This document shows, piece by piece, positions 49,589-59,473 of a stretch of DNA of 64,000 nt. Made by a program: the position numbers and the translations under genes. The notes below the pieces were generated by a model. It was not told where the DNA came from and ran no database searches. It saw only the letters and a list, made by a program, of their open reading frames with translations. Position 1 is the first letter of the stretch; every line of letters begins with the position of its first letter. Source of the stretch: a marine actinobacterium PHSC20C1 (GTDB lineage Bacteria; Actinomycetota; Actinomycetes; Actinomycetales; Microbacteriaceae); NCBI GenBank assembly GCA_000153145.1, contig CH672415.1, positions 374,885-438,884 of the forward strand. The letters run 5' to 3'.

Positions 49589-50286
49589 TGGCTGGGGTGG
49601 CGCGTCAAGCGCGTTCAGCTCCAGCACCGGTGCTCTTGAGCATTGGGCAAGTTCTTGCAAAACTCAGTCCTGAGTTTCCCGACCTCACCCCGTCTAAGCT
49701 TCGCTTTCTCGAGGAACGCAAGCTTGTAGCACCGGCCCGCACTGCATCGGGGTACCGCAAGTTTTCAACCTCCGATATGGAGCGCTTGAGGTTTGTTCTA
49801 TCGATGCAGCGCGATCACTACTTGCCTCTCAAGGTAATTCGCGGCTATCTCGAGGAGATGGATGCGGGACGTACTCCTGAGCTTCCTGGTGGCACTGTTG
49901 CTGCTGCATCCATGCTCTCTGCAGAGCGCAAGCTCACGCGCGATGAACTGATTCGTGAAGCTGGCGCAAGCCCGATGCTGTTGAGCGACGCAATTTCATC
50001 GTCGCTTCTTGTGGCAAGTGATGTTTTTGGTGAAGATTCTTTGGCAGTACTCAAGTCGCTTGTGGAGCTTCAGCGCAGTGGGATTGAGCCGCGGCATTTG
50101 CGGGGGTTCCGCGCGGCCGCAGAGCGAGAGCTCGGGCTTATTGAGAGCGCTTTGATGCCGGTTGCTCGGCGCAAGGACTCGTCGAGTCGTGCGCGCGCAG
50201 CAGAGATGGCCCGCGAAATTGCAGGGCAGTTGGAGATTGTTCGCAGCAGTCTTATCCGATCCGCCCTCAGTCGCCTCGATTCGTAG
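49588..50286 (+). CDS. ftsR: MerR-family regulator FtsR (Rv1828-like)
   Basis: The 232-aa protein starts at GTG 49588 overlapping the garA stop (TAGTG). The MerR DNA-binding part is VLLSIGQVLAKLSPEFPDLT, FLEERKLVAPARTASGYRKF and SDMERLRFVLSMQRDHYLPL. The C-terminal part is a helical effector region. FtsR in Corynebacterium activates ftsZ. The gene order garA-ftsR is conserved in actinobacteria. Confidence 0.9.
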   Translation: MAGVARQARSAPAPVLLSIGQVLAKLSPEFPDLTPSKLRFLEERKLVAPARTASGYRKFSTSDMERLRFVLSMQRDHYLPLKVIRGYLEEMDAGRTPELPGGTVAAASMLSAERKLTRDELIREAGASPMLLSDAISSSLLVASDVFGEDSLAVLKSLVELQRSGIEPRHLRGFRAAAERELGLIESALMPVARRKDSSSRARAAEMAREIAGQLEIVRSSLIRSALSRLDS

Positions 50287-50439
50287 TACCGTCGAGCTAC
50301 TGATCGTTTTTAAGGCTTCGGCTGATCACGGTTGAGTGAGGTTGACACAGTTTTCCCCGACTGATTCCGACACGCCGCGGAGTTTTTGCGAATGTCATTG
50401 ATCGATGCGGCGGGCGTGACTACCGTGGGGTAACACGAA

Positions 50440-50470
50440 ACACTAAGTGTCAACTTCAACATGAAGGTTG
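50440..50470. promoter_or_regulatory. Dyads ACACTAAGTGT and CAACTTcaacatGAAGGTTG before the second MerR gene
   Basis: ACACTAAGTGT (50440-50450) is a perfect dyad centred on an A. CAACTT at 50451-50456 with the imperfect mate GAAGGTTG (50463-50470) follows. They lie within 80 bp of ATG 50516, so they could be operators for FtsR or for the downstream MerR protein. A -10 box could not be set with confidence. Confidence 0.35.
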
Positions 50471-50515
50471 CTTGCTTATCGTGCTAGCCGAATCAGAATC
50501 AAAAGGGGCACTGCC

Positions 50516-51064
50516 ATGAGTGAATTGAACCGTAGCGAGACTTCACGCTACGACCTTGGCCTCCTCTTTACTGACGGCATGCCAGACCTCGACGACTCCG
50601 CTGGCTACCGCGGCGCAGTTGCTGCCCGTGCCGCAGGCATTAGCTACCGTCAACTCGACTATTGGGCCCGCACTGAGCTCGTTGAGCCAACCGTTCGAGG
50701 CGCTGCAGGTTCTGGCTCGCAACGACTTTATGGGTTTCGCGACATCCTGGTACTGAAACTAGTCAAGCGCTTGCTTGACACCGGAATTTCGTTGCAGCAG
50801 ATCCGTGTCGCGGTAAATCAGCTTCGGGAATCTGGCATCCACGACCTCGCCCAGACCACGCTCATGAGCGACGGTGCGAGTGTTTACCTCTGCACCTCAA
50901 ACGATGAGGTCATTGACCTCGTCAGCCGCGGTCAAGGTGTCTTTGGCATCGCGGTAGGCAAGGTTCTCCGCGAGGTTGAAACGAGCCTTATTGACCTCGA
51001 CACGGTCAAGGGCGAAGATCCCATGGATGAACTGGCTAAGCGCCGCGCATCTCGCGCATCCTAG
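50516..51064 (+). CDS. MerR-family regulator (Rv1830-like)
   Basis: The 182-aa protein begins at ATG 50516 after AAAAGGGGCACTGCC; a longer start at 50468 would lack this site. MerR DNA-binding helix: GISYRQLDYWARTELVEPTV, then GSQRLYGFRDILVLKLVKRL. It is the equivalent of Rv1830 of Mycobacterium, which follows ftsR and a bifunctional nuclease gene (absent here). It is transcribed with its own 229-bp upstream region. Target genes unknown. Confidence 0.88.
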   Translation: MSELNRSETSRYDLGLLFTDGMPDLDDSAGYRGAVAARAAGISYRQLDYWARTELVEPTVRGAAGSGSQRLYGFRDILVLKLVKRLLDTGISLQQIRVAVNQLRESGIHDLAQTTLMSDGASVYLCTSNDEVIDLVSRGQGVFGIAVGKVLREVETSLIDLDTVKGEDPMDELAKRRASRAS

Positions 51065-51133
51065 GCAGATCCTGACTCACATCACGCTGGCTTCGCCCAC
51101 GTGTAGTGGCACAGCTTGTGTGCGCCGAGTGAA

Positions 51134-51934
51134 CTAGTTGTTGTACTCGCCCATTCGAGCCGCGCGCATTACGCGGTCGAGAAGCTGGTCGAAGTAACGC
51201 GCCATCTCTTGAGCGCTCTCGCCAGGCCAAACGTGAAGCGGCTTCGCTGCACCCTGCGCTTGTTGGAGTGAAGTGCGCTCGGGAAGTTGTGGCGAGAGTA
51301 CGAGTGGGCCGAACATGTCGCGGAGTTCTTTAATGCGGAACTGATGTTCCAGAGACTGTGAGCGCAATCGGTTCACAATAATGCCGAGCGGTTGCAGTCG
51401 TGGTGAAAGACCACGTCGAATCTCTTCAATTGCGCGAAGTGCACGATCGGCAGCCGCTACCGAGAATAGTCCGGGCTCCGTAACGATGCAGACGCGGTCG
51501 CTGGCTGCCCAAGCGGTGCGTGTCAAAGCGTTGAGCGATGGAGCGCAGTCGATTAAAACGAGGTCGTAGTCAGCTTCGACGTTGGCCAAGGCCTCTTCGA
51601 GCTTCCAAATATCGCGGATGCTCGGGTGGGGGCCATCGAAGTTAATTGCTGATGGGGAACCAATGAGCACGTCTATTTTACCTGGACGCCCCTTTGTCCA
51701 CCCACTGGGTGCAATGGCTGCGCGCACGATCTTCTCCTTAGGAGAAGCGAGCACGTCGGCAACATTGAGGTGACCGGTGACATCAATGTCCATTCCGGTC
51801 GACACATCTGACTGTGGATCGAGGTCGACGACGAGAGTTCGAAGACCGCGAGCAAAAGCTGCCGAAGCGAGCCCAAGCGTGACGGTCGTCTTTCCCACGC
51901 CCCCTTTGAGGGAGCTAACGCTAAGTACGTGCAC
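51134..51934 (-). CDS. ParA/MinD-type ATPase (orphan)
   Basis: The 266-aa protein has the deviant Walker A (SLKGGVGKTTVTLGLASA), LVVDLDPQSDVSTGMD and LVLIDCAPSLNALTRTA. GTG 51934 was chosen since it gives the standard ParA N-terminus (VHVLSVSSLKGG). GAAGG lies about 15 nt upstream. An upstream GTG at 51955 is another option. No parB is adjacent. It is divergent from the pyruvate carboxylase gene, so it is likely a chromosome- or cargo-positioning ATPase with an unknown partner. Confidence 0.85.
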   Translation of the reverse strand: MHVLSVSSLKGGVGKTTVTLGLASAAFARGLRTLVVDLDPQSDVSTGMDIDVTGHLNVADVLASPKEKIVRAAIAPSGWTKGRPGKIDVLIGSPSAINFDGPHPSIRDIWKLEEALANVEADYDLVLIDCAPSLNALTRTAWAASDRVCIVTEPGLFSVAAADRALRAIEEIRRGLSPRLQPLGIIVNRLRSQSLEHQFRIKELRDMFGPLVLSPQLPERTSLQQAQGAAKPLHVWPGESAQEMARYFDQLLDRVMRAARMGEYNN

Positions 51935-52055
51935 GAGTAACGACGATACCTTCACTACTGTTAAGAAACCTAAAACTCCACCAACTTTTGCGCACCCTTG
52001 AGGAAACTGCCAGAGTTCTATCACTCTAGGCTTGGTTTTTGTCAGGAAGGACCGA

Positions 52056-55000
52056 ATGTTCAAGAAGATTCTCGTTGCCAACCGAGGCGAAATCGCAATC
52101 CGTGCAATGCGCGCGGCAGTCGAGCTCGGGGCAAGAACTGTTGCCGTTTTTCCGTATGAGGACCGCAACTCGGTCCATCGTCTTAAAGCAGACGAGGCTT
52201 ATCTGATTGGCGAAGAGGGCCATCCGGTTCGCGCCTATCTCGATGTTTCAGAGATCATCCGCGTCGCGAAAGAGTGCGGCGCCGACGCGATCTACCCCGG
52301 TTACGGATTCCTTTCTGAGAACCCCGAGCTCGCTCACGCTGCTGCGGATGCCGGAATCGCGTTCATCGGACCGCCGACGAAGGTGCTCGAGATGGCCGGA
52401 AACAAGGTCACCGCGAAGGAGCACGCCATTGCTGCGGGGGTTCCGGTACTCAAGTCGACTCCTGCGAGTAGAGACGTCGATGAGCTTCTTGCTGGTGCCG
52501 ATGACATCGGGTTCCCCATTTTCGCGAAGGCTGTTGCCGGTGGTGGCGGTCGCGGAATGCGTCGCGTGGAGAAAAAAGAAGATCTCCGCGACGCACTTGT
52601 GGCCGCAATGCGCGAAGCTGACAGCGCTTTCGGCGATCCGACGATGTTCCTTGAACAGGCTGTCGTGCGCCCGCGACACATCGAAGTTCAGATCTTGGCC
52701 GACTCACACGGCAACACGATTCATCTCTTTGAGCGTGACTGCTCGGTACAGCGTCGCCACCAAAAAGTTGTCGAAATCGCTCCGGCTCCCAATCTGGACG
52801 AGAAGACGCGTCAGGCGATGTACAGCCACGCGATCGCCTTTGCGAAGTCGATCGACTACGTCAACGCTGGCACAGTTGAGTTTTTGCTCGATACGGCGGG
52901 GGAGCGTAAAGGCGAGCACGTCTTTATCGAGATGAACCCGCGAATTCAGGTAGAACACACGGTTACTGAAGAAGTGACTGACGTCGACCTAGTGCAGTCT
53001 CAAATGCGAATCGCGTTCGGAGAGTCGCTCGATGAACTTGGCTTGCGTCAAGAAGAGCTCACGTTGCGCGGAGCGGCCCTACAGTGCCGCATCACGACCG
53101 AAGACCCGGCCAGCGGATTCAGGCCCGACACCGGCAAGATCACGACGTACCGGTCACCTGGTGGCGCCGGCATCCGTTTGGATGGCGGAACCGTCTCTGC
53201 AGGATCGCAAATTTCTCCACACTTTGACTCGATGCTCGTCAAGATGACCTGCCGCGGCCGGGACTTCGCGTCCGCTGTGCGTCGCGCTCGTCGTGGACTC
53301 GCGGAGTTCCGCCTTCGCGGCGTTACAACCAACATCCCTTTCCTTCAGGGAGTGCTCGACGATCCCGAGTTCATAGCGGGAGACCTGAGTACGGCGTTTA
53401 TCGATGAACGTCCCGAACTGGTGAACTCCCACCGTTCAAAGGACCGTGGAACAAAGATCCTCACCTGGTTGGCTGAAGTCACCGTCAATCAGCCGAACGG
53501 TGATGGCGCGGGAATCATCAATCCGCAACTCAAGCTTCCTGAAGTTGATCTGTCGATTGAGGCACCCGCCGGTTCACGTCAACGCCTGCTAGAGCTCGGC
53601 CCTGCCGGCTTTGCTTCGGCCCTTCGTGAGCAAAAGGCGTTGGCCGTAACAGAGACGACGTTCCGCGATGCGCACCAGTCCCTATTGGCTACTCGCGTTC
53701 GTACGCGAGACCTCGTTGCCGTCATGCCGCACGTTGCACGCTTGACTCCTCAGCTGCTCTCGGTTGAGGCCTGGGGTGGAGCGACATACGACGTTGCGTT
53801 GCGATTCCTCGCTGAAGATCCGTGGGAGCGACTCGCATCCATGCGAGAAGCACTGCCGAATGTCGCAATCCAAATGTTGCTGCGCGGCCGCAACACCGTT
53901 GGATACACGCCGTACCCGACTGAGGTGACGGATGCCTTTGTGCGCGAGGCCGCTGACACGGGTGTCGATATCTTCCGAATCTTCGACGCCCTGAACGATG
54001 TTTCTCAAATGCGCCCCGCTATTGACGCGGTGCTCAACACGGGTACAGCGGTCGCTGAGGTTGCGCTGTGCTACACGGGGGACCTCCTCGACCCCAGCGA
54101 AGACCTGTACACGCTTGATTACTATCTCAAGCTCGCCGACCAAATCATGGAGAGCGGCGCCCACGTGCTCGCGATCAAGGACATGGCAGGCTTGTTGCGA
54201 GCAGAAGCTGCAGAGACTCTCGTCGCTGCGCTGCGTGAACGTTTCGACGCTCCCGTGCATGTGCACACTCACGACACCGCTGGCGGTCAGCTCGCAACCC
54301 TCCTCGCGGCATCGCGGGCTGGCGCGGATGCTGTGGATGTCGCTAGTGCCCCCATGGCGGGAACGACAAGTCAGCCATCGATGTCGGCTCTCGTCGCATC
54401 GCTTGCGCACACCGCGCGAGATACCGGAATTTCGCTCGACGCCGTGTCGAATCTCGAACCGTACTGGGAGGCTGTGCGTCACACCTACGCGCCATTCGAG
54501 TCAGGGCTGCCCGGTCCAACTGGCCGTGTGTACCACCACGAAATTCCAGGCGGCCAACTGTCGAACCTGCGCCAGCAGGCAATCGCGTTGGGGCTCGCTG
54601 ACCACTTCGAGACGATTGAGAACCTCTACGCTGCGGCAAACAAGATGCTGGGCCGACCCCCGAAGGTGACGCCGTCATCCAAGGTAGTTGGCGACTTGGC
54701 TCTTGCCCTGGCTGCGGCGAATGCCGACCCAGCCGATTTCGAAGAGAACCCAGACAAGTACGACATCCCGGATTCGGTTATTGGGTTCATGGCGGGGGAG
54801 TTGGGCGAACTGCCTGGTGGCTGGCCTGAGCCGTTCCGCACGAAGGTTCTGAAGGGCCGCAACGTCAAGATTGGCGTAGAAGAAGTCAGCAAGGAAGATC
54901 AAGCTGCTCTCGACGGTGACCCGAAGGATCGGCGCTCAGCGCTCAACCGTCTTCTCTTCGCCGGGCCGACTCAAATCTTCGAGAAAGCGCGCGAAGCATA

Positions 55001-55460
55001 CGGTGACCTGTCTGCGCTTGCCAGCACGGACTACCTGTACGGCTTGCAGCAGGGCCACGAGCACGTGGTGGAGATCGAAAAGGGCGTCCAGCTTTTCGTC
55101 GGGCTTGAGGCGATCGGTGAAGCTGACGACAAGGGCATGCGAACGGTCATGGCTACCCTCAATGGCCAGTTACGTCCGGTGTTTGTTCGCGATCTCAGTA
55201 TCAAAGTGAACTCCACGGCGGCCGAGAAAGCGGATGCCACGAAACCGGGCCACGTTGCGGCCCCATTCTCTGGAGTTGTCACCTTGCAGGTTGAGGAAGG
55301 CGCAAAAGTCGAAGCCGGGCAACCCGTGGCATCAATTGAGGCGATGAAGATGGAGGCGGCCATCACCGCATCCGTCTCAGGCACGGTAAAGCGGCTTGCA
55401 ATTCCTCAGACTCAACAGGTCGATGCCGGGGATCTGCTGGTCGAGATCGAGCCAAGCTAG
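52056..55460 (+). CDS. pyc: Pyruvate carboxylase
   Basis: The 1134-aa protein contains all parts of the enzyme in order: biotin carboxylase (KILVANRGEIAIRAMRAAVE, YPGYGFLSENPELA, AVAGGGGRGMR at the N-terminal half), the carboxyltransferase TIM barrel from about residue 530 (TFRDAHQSLLATRVRTRDLV), and the C-terminal biotinyl domain with Lys1098 in EAMKMEA. It converts pyruvate, bicarbonate and ATP to oxaloacetate. AGGAAGG lies before ATG 52056. It is flanked by two ATPases of the ParA/MinD type. Confidence 0.95.
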   Translation: MFKKILVANRGEIAIRAMRAAVELGARTVAVFPYEDRNSVHRLKADEAYLIGEEGHPVRAYLDVSEIIRVAKECGADAIYPGYGFLSENPELAHAAADAGIAFIGPPTKVLEMAGNKVTAKEHAIAAGVPVLKSTPASRDVDELLAGADDIGFPIFAKAVAGGGGRGMRRVEKKEDLRDALVAAMREADSAFGDPTMFLEQAVVRPRHIEVQILADSHGNTIHLFERDCSVQRRHQKVVEIAPAPNLDEKTRQAMYSHAIAFAKSIDYVNAGTVEFLLDTAGERKGEHVFIEMNPRIQVEHTVTEEVTDVDLVQSQMRIAFGESLDELGLRQEELTLRGAALQCRITTEDPASGFRPDTGKITTYRSPGGAGIRLDGGTVSAGSQISPHFDSMLVKMTCRGRDFASAVRRARRGLAEFRLRGVTTNIPFLQGVLDDPEFIAGDLSTAFIDERPELVNSHRSKDRGTKILTWLAEVTVNQPNGDGAGIINPQLKLPEVDLSIEAPAGSRQRLLELGPAGFASALREQKALAVTETTFRDAHQSLLATRVRTRDLVAVMPHVARLTPQLLSVEAWGGATYDVALRFLAEDPWERLASMREALPNVAIQMLLRGRNTVGYTPYPTEVTDAFVREAADTGVDIFRIFDALNDVSQMRPAIDAVLNTGTAVAEVALCYTGDLLDPSEDLYTLDYYLKLADQIMESGAHVLAIKDMAGLLRAEAAETLVAALRERFDAPVHVHTHDTAGGQLATLLAASRAGADAVDVASAPMAGTTSQPSMSALVASLAHTARDTGISLDAVSNLEPYWEAVRHTYAPFESGLPGPTGRVYHHEIPGGQLSNLRQQAIALGLADHFETIENLYAAANKMLGRPPKVTPSSKVVGDLALALAAANADPADFEENPDKYDIPDSVIGFMAGELGELPGGWPEPFRTKVLKGRNVKIGVEEVSKEDQAALDGDPKDRRSALNRLLFAGPTQIFEKAREAYGDLSALASTDYLYGLQQGHEHVVEIEKGVQLFVGLEAIGEADDKGMRTVMATLNGQLRPVFVRDLSIKVNSTAAEKADATKPGHVAAPFSGVVTLQVEEGAKVEAGQPVASIEAMKMEAAITASVSGTVKRLAIPQTQQVDAGDLLVEIEPS

Positions 55461-55566
55461 GCTCACCTCACAGAGCCTATAAACGTGACCGTTGCGCTGG
55501 CGGCGGTCACGTATTGCTCGTTTACGCGGTAAAGTGGCGTGTTTGCTTTCTGAAAGGGATCGACAA

Positions 55567-56889
55567 GTGACTACTAAGCGCAATGAACCCGATGTGCAGT
55601 CGTCCGCGGGCGGAAAGATCTCCTCGGCTGATAGCAGTTCAAAAGACTCGACTGTTGAGGAGTCGCCGAGCACTGAAAGCCTGACTTTCACGCTCTCACT
55701 CCCCGCAACGATTCGGGAGACGCCTGAGCATGAGGCAGCCGTCGCCATCGACGATGTGGCTGTAGACGCTCACCACGTGGACCCTGCGGCGATGGCAACC
55801 ACCAGTATTGCTCTCTCGCCTGATCTAGTCCTGACAATGCCTGCAGAGTCGGCGCCCGAGGTAGCAGTAATTCCGGAGCTTCCGCCGGTCGACCGCCCGA
55901 CTACGCGTCGCGGCCGCCAACGTACTGAGGTGCGCGCGGCGCCCGAGACAGCAACCATGCTCACGGCGGAACGACTAATCAATCAGGGCAAGAAGAACCG
56001 TCGTCCGGCTCCGGAAGGGTTCCTTCAAGAGCTTGTCTACGCGGGCACCTTTCATCTGGTCAACATGGGCGATTCGTATCGTGCCAGGGAGCGCAAAGCT
56101 CTCGAAGAACGCATCACGAAAACTTTTACTGGCGGAACACGCTTCGTCCCTGTGCTTACCCGCAAGGGTGGTGTGGGTAAGACTACGATTACCGCGCTCT
56201 TGGGCATGGCATTGGCCGATACGCGCGAAGACCGAATAATCGCGATCGACGCAAACCCTGACCGAGGAACCCTGGCAGAACGCATCGATAAGCAGACACG
56301 GGCAACCGTGCGCGATGTTGTAATGCGTGCGGAGTCACTTCACACGTTCAGCGAGTTCCAAACCGTTGTCTCCCGCGACGAGACGCGACTCGACGTTCTT
56401 GCGTCCGACACCGACCCGCACGTCTCGGAGGCGTTCGACGAAGACGACTACAACGTCGTTGCTGACATGGCAGAACGGTTCTACTCGGTCGCGATTACAG
56501 ACTGCGGAACCGGCATTGTGCATTCGGTCATGCGCGCAACGCTTCAGCGCGCAGATTCGATCGTCATTGTCTCTGGTGGCAGCGTCGATGAGGCACGCCT
56601 AGCATCCGAAACGCTGACCTGGCTCGAGTCAAACGGTCATGCTGACCTCGTCAAGAACGCGGTAGTCGCCCTCAATACGGCGACTCAGGGAACCAATCTG
56701 GTGAAGCTTGAAGAGATCGAGGCGCATTTCAAGTCGCGCGTCCGCGAAATCGTTCGCGTCCCTTACGATCCGAGCCTGGCCACAGGATCGGTCGTTCATT
56801 ACCGCGACCTCAACAAGCTAACCAAGACTGCCGCTCGCGAACTCGCTGCCGTCGTCATGGACGGCCTACCTGCGGTACGGACTGACTGA
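55567..56889 (+). CDS. MinD/ParA-family protein with long acidic N-terminus
   Basis: GTG 55567 after GAAAGGGATCG gives 440 aa. Residues 1-170 are a low-complexity Ser/Glu/Pro-rich region. From about residue 190 comes FVPVLTRKGGVGKTTITALL (Walker A), IIAIDANPDRGTLAERID, DVLASDTDPHVSEAFDEDDY and YSVAITDCGTGIVHSVMRAT. This pattern resembles the mycobacterial ESX-associated EspI/Rv3876-type ATPases, but no ESX genes are nearby. The peptide deformylase gene starts 4 bp after its stop. Confidence 0.82.
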   Translation: MTTKRNEPDVQSSAGGKISSADSSSKDSTVEESPSTESLTFTLSLPATIRETPEHEAAVAIDDVAVDAHHVDPAAMATTSIALSPDLVLTMPAESAPEVAVIPELPPVDRPTTRRGRQRTEVRAAPETATMLTAERLINQGKKNRRPAPEGFLQELVYAGTFHLVNMGDSYRARERKALEERITKTFTGGTRFVPVLTRKGGVGKTTITALLGMALADTREDRIIAIDANPDRGTLAERIDKQTRATVRDVVMRAESLHTFSEFQTVVSRDETRLDVLASDTDPHVSEAFDEDDYNVVADMAERFYSVAITDCGTGIVHSVMRATLQRADSIVIVSGGSVDEARLASETLTWLESNGHADLVKNAVVALNTATQGTNLVKLEEIEAHFKSRVREIVRVPYDPSLATGSVVHYRDLNKLTKTAARELAAVVMDGLPAVRTD

Positions 56890-56893
56890 ATCG

Positions 56894-57385
56894 ATGGCTG
56901 TTCGTGAGATTCGCCTCTTCGGCGATCCCGTCCTTCGTTCCGTCTGCGACCCCATCACTGTGGGCGACCCGCATGCCGCAGCGCTCATTGCTGACCTCAT
57001 CGAATCGGTTCAAATTCCTGGACGTGCCGGCTTGGCGGCGAACCAGATCGGTGTAGGTCTACGGGCATTCAGCTACAACATCGACGGCGAAGTCGGCTAC
57101 ATCATCAACCCTGTACTAGCGGAAGTTTCTGGTGATCCCGAGCTGGTAGATGAGGGTTGCCTCTCTGTCCCTGGATTTTACTTTCTGCGCAGTCGTTACC
57201 CGTTTGCGCGCGTGACCGGTGTTGACCTCGATGGGCAGCCCGTGGAGTTGAGCGGAGAAGGCCTCATGGCCCAAGCGCTGCAGCACGAAACTGACCACCT
57301 CGATGGACACCTCTATATCGAGGGCCTTGACTCTGAAACTAAGCGAGAGGCGATGCGAGCAATCCGCAAAGCCCCCTGGTACTAA
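56894..57385 (+). CDS. def: Peptide deformylase
   Basis: The 163-aa metalloenzyme has the three motifs: GLAANQIG (46-53), EGCLS (87-91) and HETDH (131-135), which supply Cys, His, His and Glu. It removes the formyl group from nascent proteins. The start is 4 bp after the MinD-type gene stop, so the two are probably co-transcribed. A strong terminator follows at 57423-57462. Confidence 0.95.
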   Translation: MAVREIRLFGDPVLRSVCDPITVGDPHAAALIADLIESVQIPGRAGLAANQIGVGLRAFSYNIDGEVGYIINPVLAEVSGDPELVDEGCLSVPGFYFLRSRYPFARVTGVDLDGQPVELSGEGLMAQALQHETDHLDGHLYIEGLDSETKREAMRAIRKAPWY

Positions 57386-57422
57386 TCAACTCTTTTCGCT
57401 GGCTCCCTCGAGTTTGCCAACG

Positions 57423-57462
57423 AAACGACCCCCACCACATTCACATGCGGTGGGGGTCGTTT
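57423..57462. terminator. Strong bidirectional hairpin terminator between def and fadD
   Basis: A perfect 14-bp inverted repeat: AAACGACCCCCACC (57423-57436) with GGTGGGGGTCGTTT (57449-57462), loop of 12 nt. A-run and T-run at the stem ends give terminator behaviour in both directions. It lies between two convergent genes. Confidence 0.88.
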
Positions 57463-57486
57463 GCGTCTGTTCAGCGTTCGAAGGAC

Positions 57487-59310
57487 CTACTTGAGGGAAA
57501 TACCCTCGGTCGCTGGCGAGTTTGAGTACATCGAGTCAATGACATCGGCAAAGTCAGCCAAGATCACGTTTCGCTTGATGCTCATCTTCGGAGTGAGGTG
57601 ACCGCTGGCTTCTGTGAGATCCGCATCGAGGATGTGGAACTTACGGATTGACTCGGCTCGCGAGACCTTGGCGTTTCCGACGTCGATTGCCTTCTGCACT
57701 TCAGCGAGTACCGCTGGGTGCTTGGCAGCCTGTTCGAGTGTCCACGTTGCGTCGAGTCCGTTGTTGTTGAGCCAGACGGGGAGCATTTCTTCATCGAGCG
57801 TGACGAGGGCTGCGATGAACGGGCGCTGCTCGCCGACAACAATAACTTGGCCGATAATCGGGTTGGCTCGGATGGGATCTTCGAGCGCGGCGGGAGCAAC
57901 GTTCTTGCCGCCAGCCGTCACAATGATCTCTTTTTTTCGTCCAGTGATTTCGAGGTAGCCCTCGTCGTCGAACTTTCCGATGTCGCCGGTCTTGAACCAC
58001 TCGCCGTCGAAGACTTCATCTGTGGCTGCTTGGTTGTTCCAGTAGCCGTCGAAGACACAGACGCCCTTGGCCTGGATCTCACCATCCTCGGCGATCCGTA
58101 CGGAGACACCAGGAAGCGGGGGCCCGACCTTTCCGATCTTGAAGTTTGATGGTTTGTTGACCGAGATCGGTGCGGTGGTTTCCGTGAGCCCATAGCCTTC
58201 GAGAATCGTGAGTCCAAGGCTGCGGTAGAAGTGTCCGAGTCGCAGTCCGAGTGGCGCGGAACCTGACACGGCGTACTCGACGCGTCCACCAAGAGCGGCC
58301 CGAATTTTCGAGAGAACGAGGCGATCGAAAATGGCGAATTGAATTTTGAGCCCGAGAGGAACGTGCCCAGCATCGATGGCTTTCGAGTGGGCAATGGCGA
58401 CGTCAGCGGCCCTGCGGAAGATCTTTCCCTTGCCGCCAGCTTCAGCCTTTTGTTCAGAGGAGTTGTAGACCTTTTCGAACACTCGCGGCACTGCAAGGAG
58501 GAACGTCGGTTTGAAAGATGCCATTGACGGCAGCAGCAGTTTCGTGTCGGGCTGGTGGCCGACCTTCACGCCACCGTGGATGCAGAGGATCGAAATGAAG
58601 CGAGCGAAGATGTGGGCTGTCGTGATGAAGAGCAGCGTGCTCGACTCAGGGTTGACAACCTCGGGGATCGCCTTCTGAGAGTTGCGGCACAGCTCAACAA
58701 AATTCGAGTGGGTGATTACGCAACCCTTGGGCTTGCCTGTTGTTCCCGACGTATAAATGAGGGTCGCAAGATCGGAACCTTTGGCGAGGTTGCGACGACG
58801 TTCGATCTCCTCATCGGTTACGTCTGTGCCCGCGGCGGCGAGCTTGTCAATGTCGCCAAGATCGATTTGCCACACGTTGACCACGTCGGGCACGTCGGCG
58901 CGAATTTCGTCGAAACGCGCAAAGTGATCCGGAGTTTCTGTGATGATCGCTGTTGCGCCCGAATCAGTGAGATTCCAGTTGATTTGGGTGGGGGAGCTGG
59001 TTTCGTAGATCGGCACGAGCACGGCGCCGGCGAACCAGGTCGCAAAGTCGATCAGCGTCCACTCATAGCGCGTCTTACACATCAGCCCGATCTTGTCCCC
59101 GGGCTGGATGCCCGCAGCGACTAGGCCTTTCGCGACTGCTTTGACTTGGCTGAGAAACTCGGACGAGGTGACGTCACTCCAGCCACCATTGGCTGTAGGG
59201 AGTGAGAACAACGCGTTATTGGGCGTAGCGGCTACTCGATCGATCAGTAGATCAGTGGCGTTCGCATCCGGGTCAGGCTTAACTAGGGCTGGTACATCAA
59301 ACTGTTTCAC
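57487..59310 (-). CDS. Long-chain fatty-acid-CoA ligase (FadD15-like)
   Basis: The 607-aa AMP-dependent synthetase has the P-loop LIYTSGTTGKPKGCVITHSN and the conserved EGYGLTETTAPISVN, DIGKFDDEGYLEITGRKKE and the C-terminal catalytic Lys region. It activates fatty acids to acyl-CoA. The order of fadD-plsC-aroG-pknL is the same as in the mycobacterial chromosome, where the corresponding gene is fadD15. Start ATG 59310 after GGAGTTGCC. It converges on the def terminator. Confidence 0.92.
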   Translation of the reverse strand: MKQFDVPALVKPDPDANATDLLIDRVAATPNNALFSLPTANGGWSDVTSSEFLSQVKAVAKGLVAAGIQPGDKIGLMCKTRYEWTLIDFATWFAGAVLVPIYETSSPTQINWNLTDSGATAIITETPDHFARFDEIRADVPDVVNVWQIDLGDIDKLAAAGTDVTDEEIERRRNLAKGSDLATLIYTSGTTGKPKGCVITHSNFVELCRNSQKAIPEVVNPESSTLLFITTAHIFARFISILCIHGGVKVGHQPDTKLLLPSMASFKPTFLLAVPRVFEKVYNSSEQKAEAGGKGKIFRRAADVAIAHSKAIDAGHVPLGLKIQFAIFDRLVLSKIRAALGGRVEYAVSGSAPLGLRLGHFYRSLGLTILEGYGLTETTAPISVNKPSNFKIGKVGPPLPGVSVRIAEDGEIQAKGVCVFDGYWNNQAATDEVFDGEWFKTGDIGKFDDEGYLEITGRKKEIIVTAGGKNVAPAALEDPIRANPIIGQVIVVGEQRPFIAALVTLDEEMLPVWLNNNGLDATWTLEQAAKHPAVLAEVQKAIDVGNAKVSRAESIRKFHILDADLTEASGHLTPKMSIKRNVILADFADVIDSMYSNSPATEGISLK

Positions 59311-59473
59311 GGCAACTCCTTTGGCACCGGTAAGGTGGTCTACTCCACTCTAGCTAGGTCTTGGAGGGCTAGCTATGTGCGAAGAGACGCGAGTGAAGAT
59401 TTGCACCCGTTTGTGGGGTATGTTCTCGCTCGCGGTAGAGTAGAAGCTCCCGCGAGCAGGAGAAAGAGGCACC

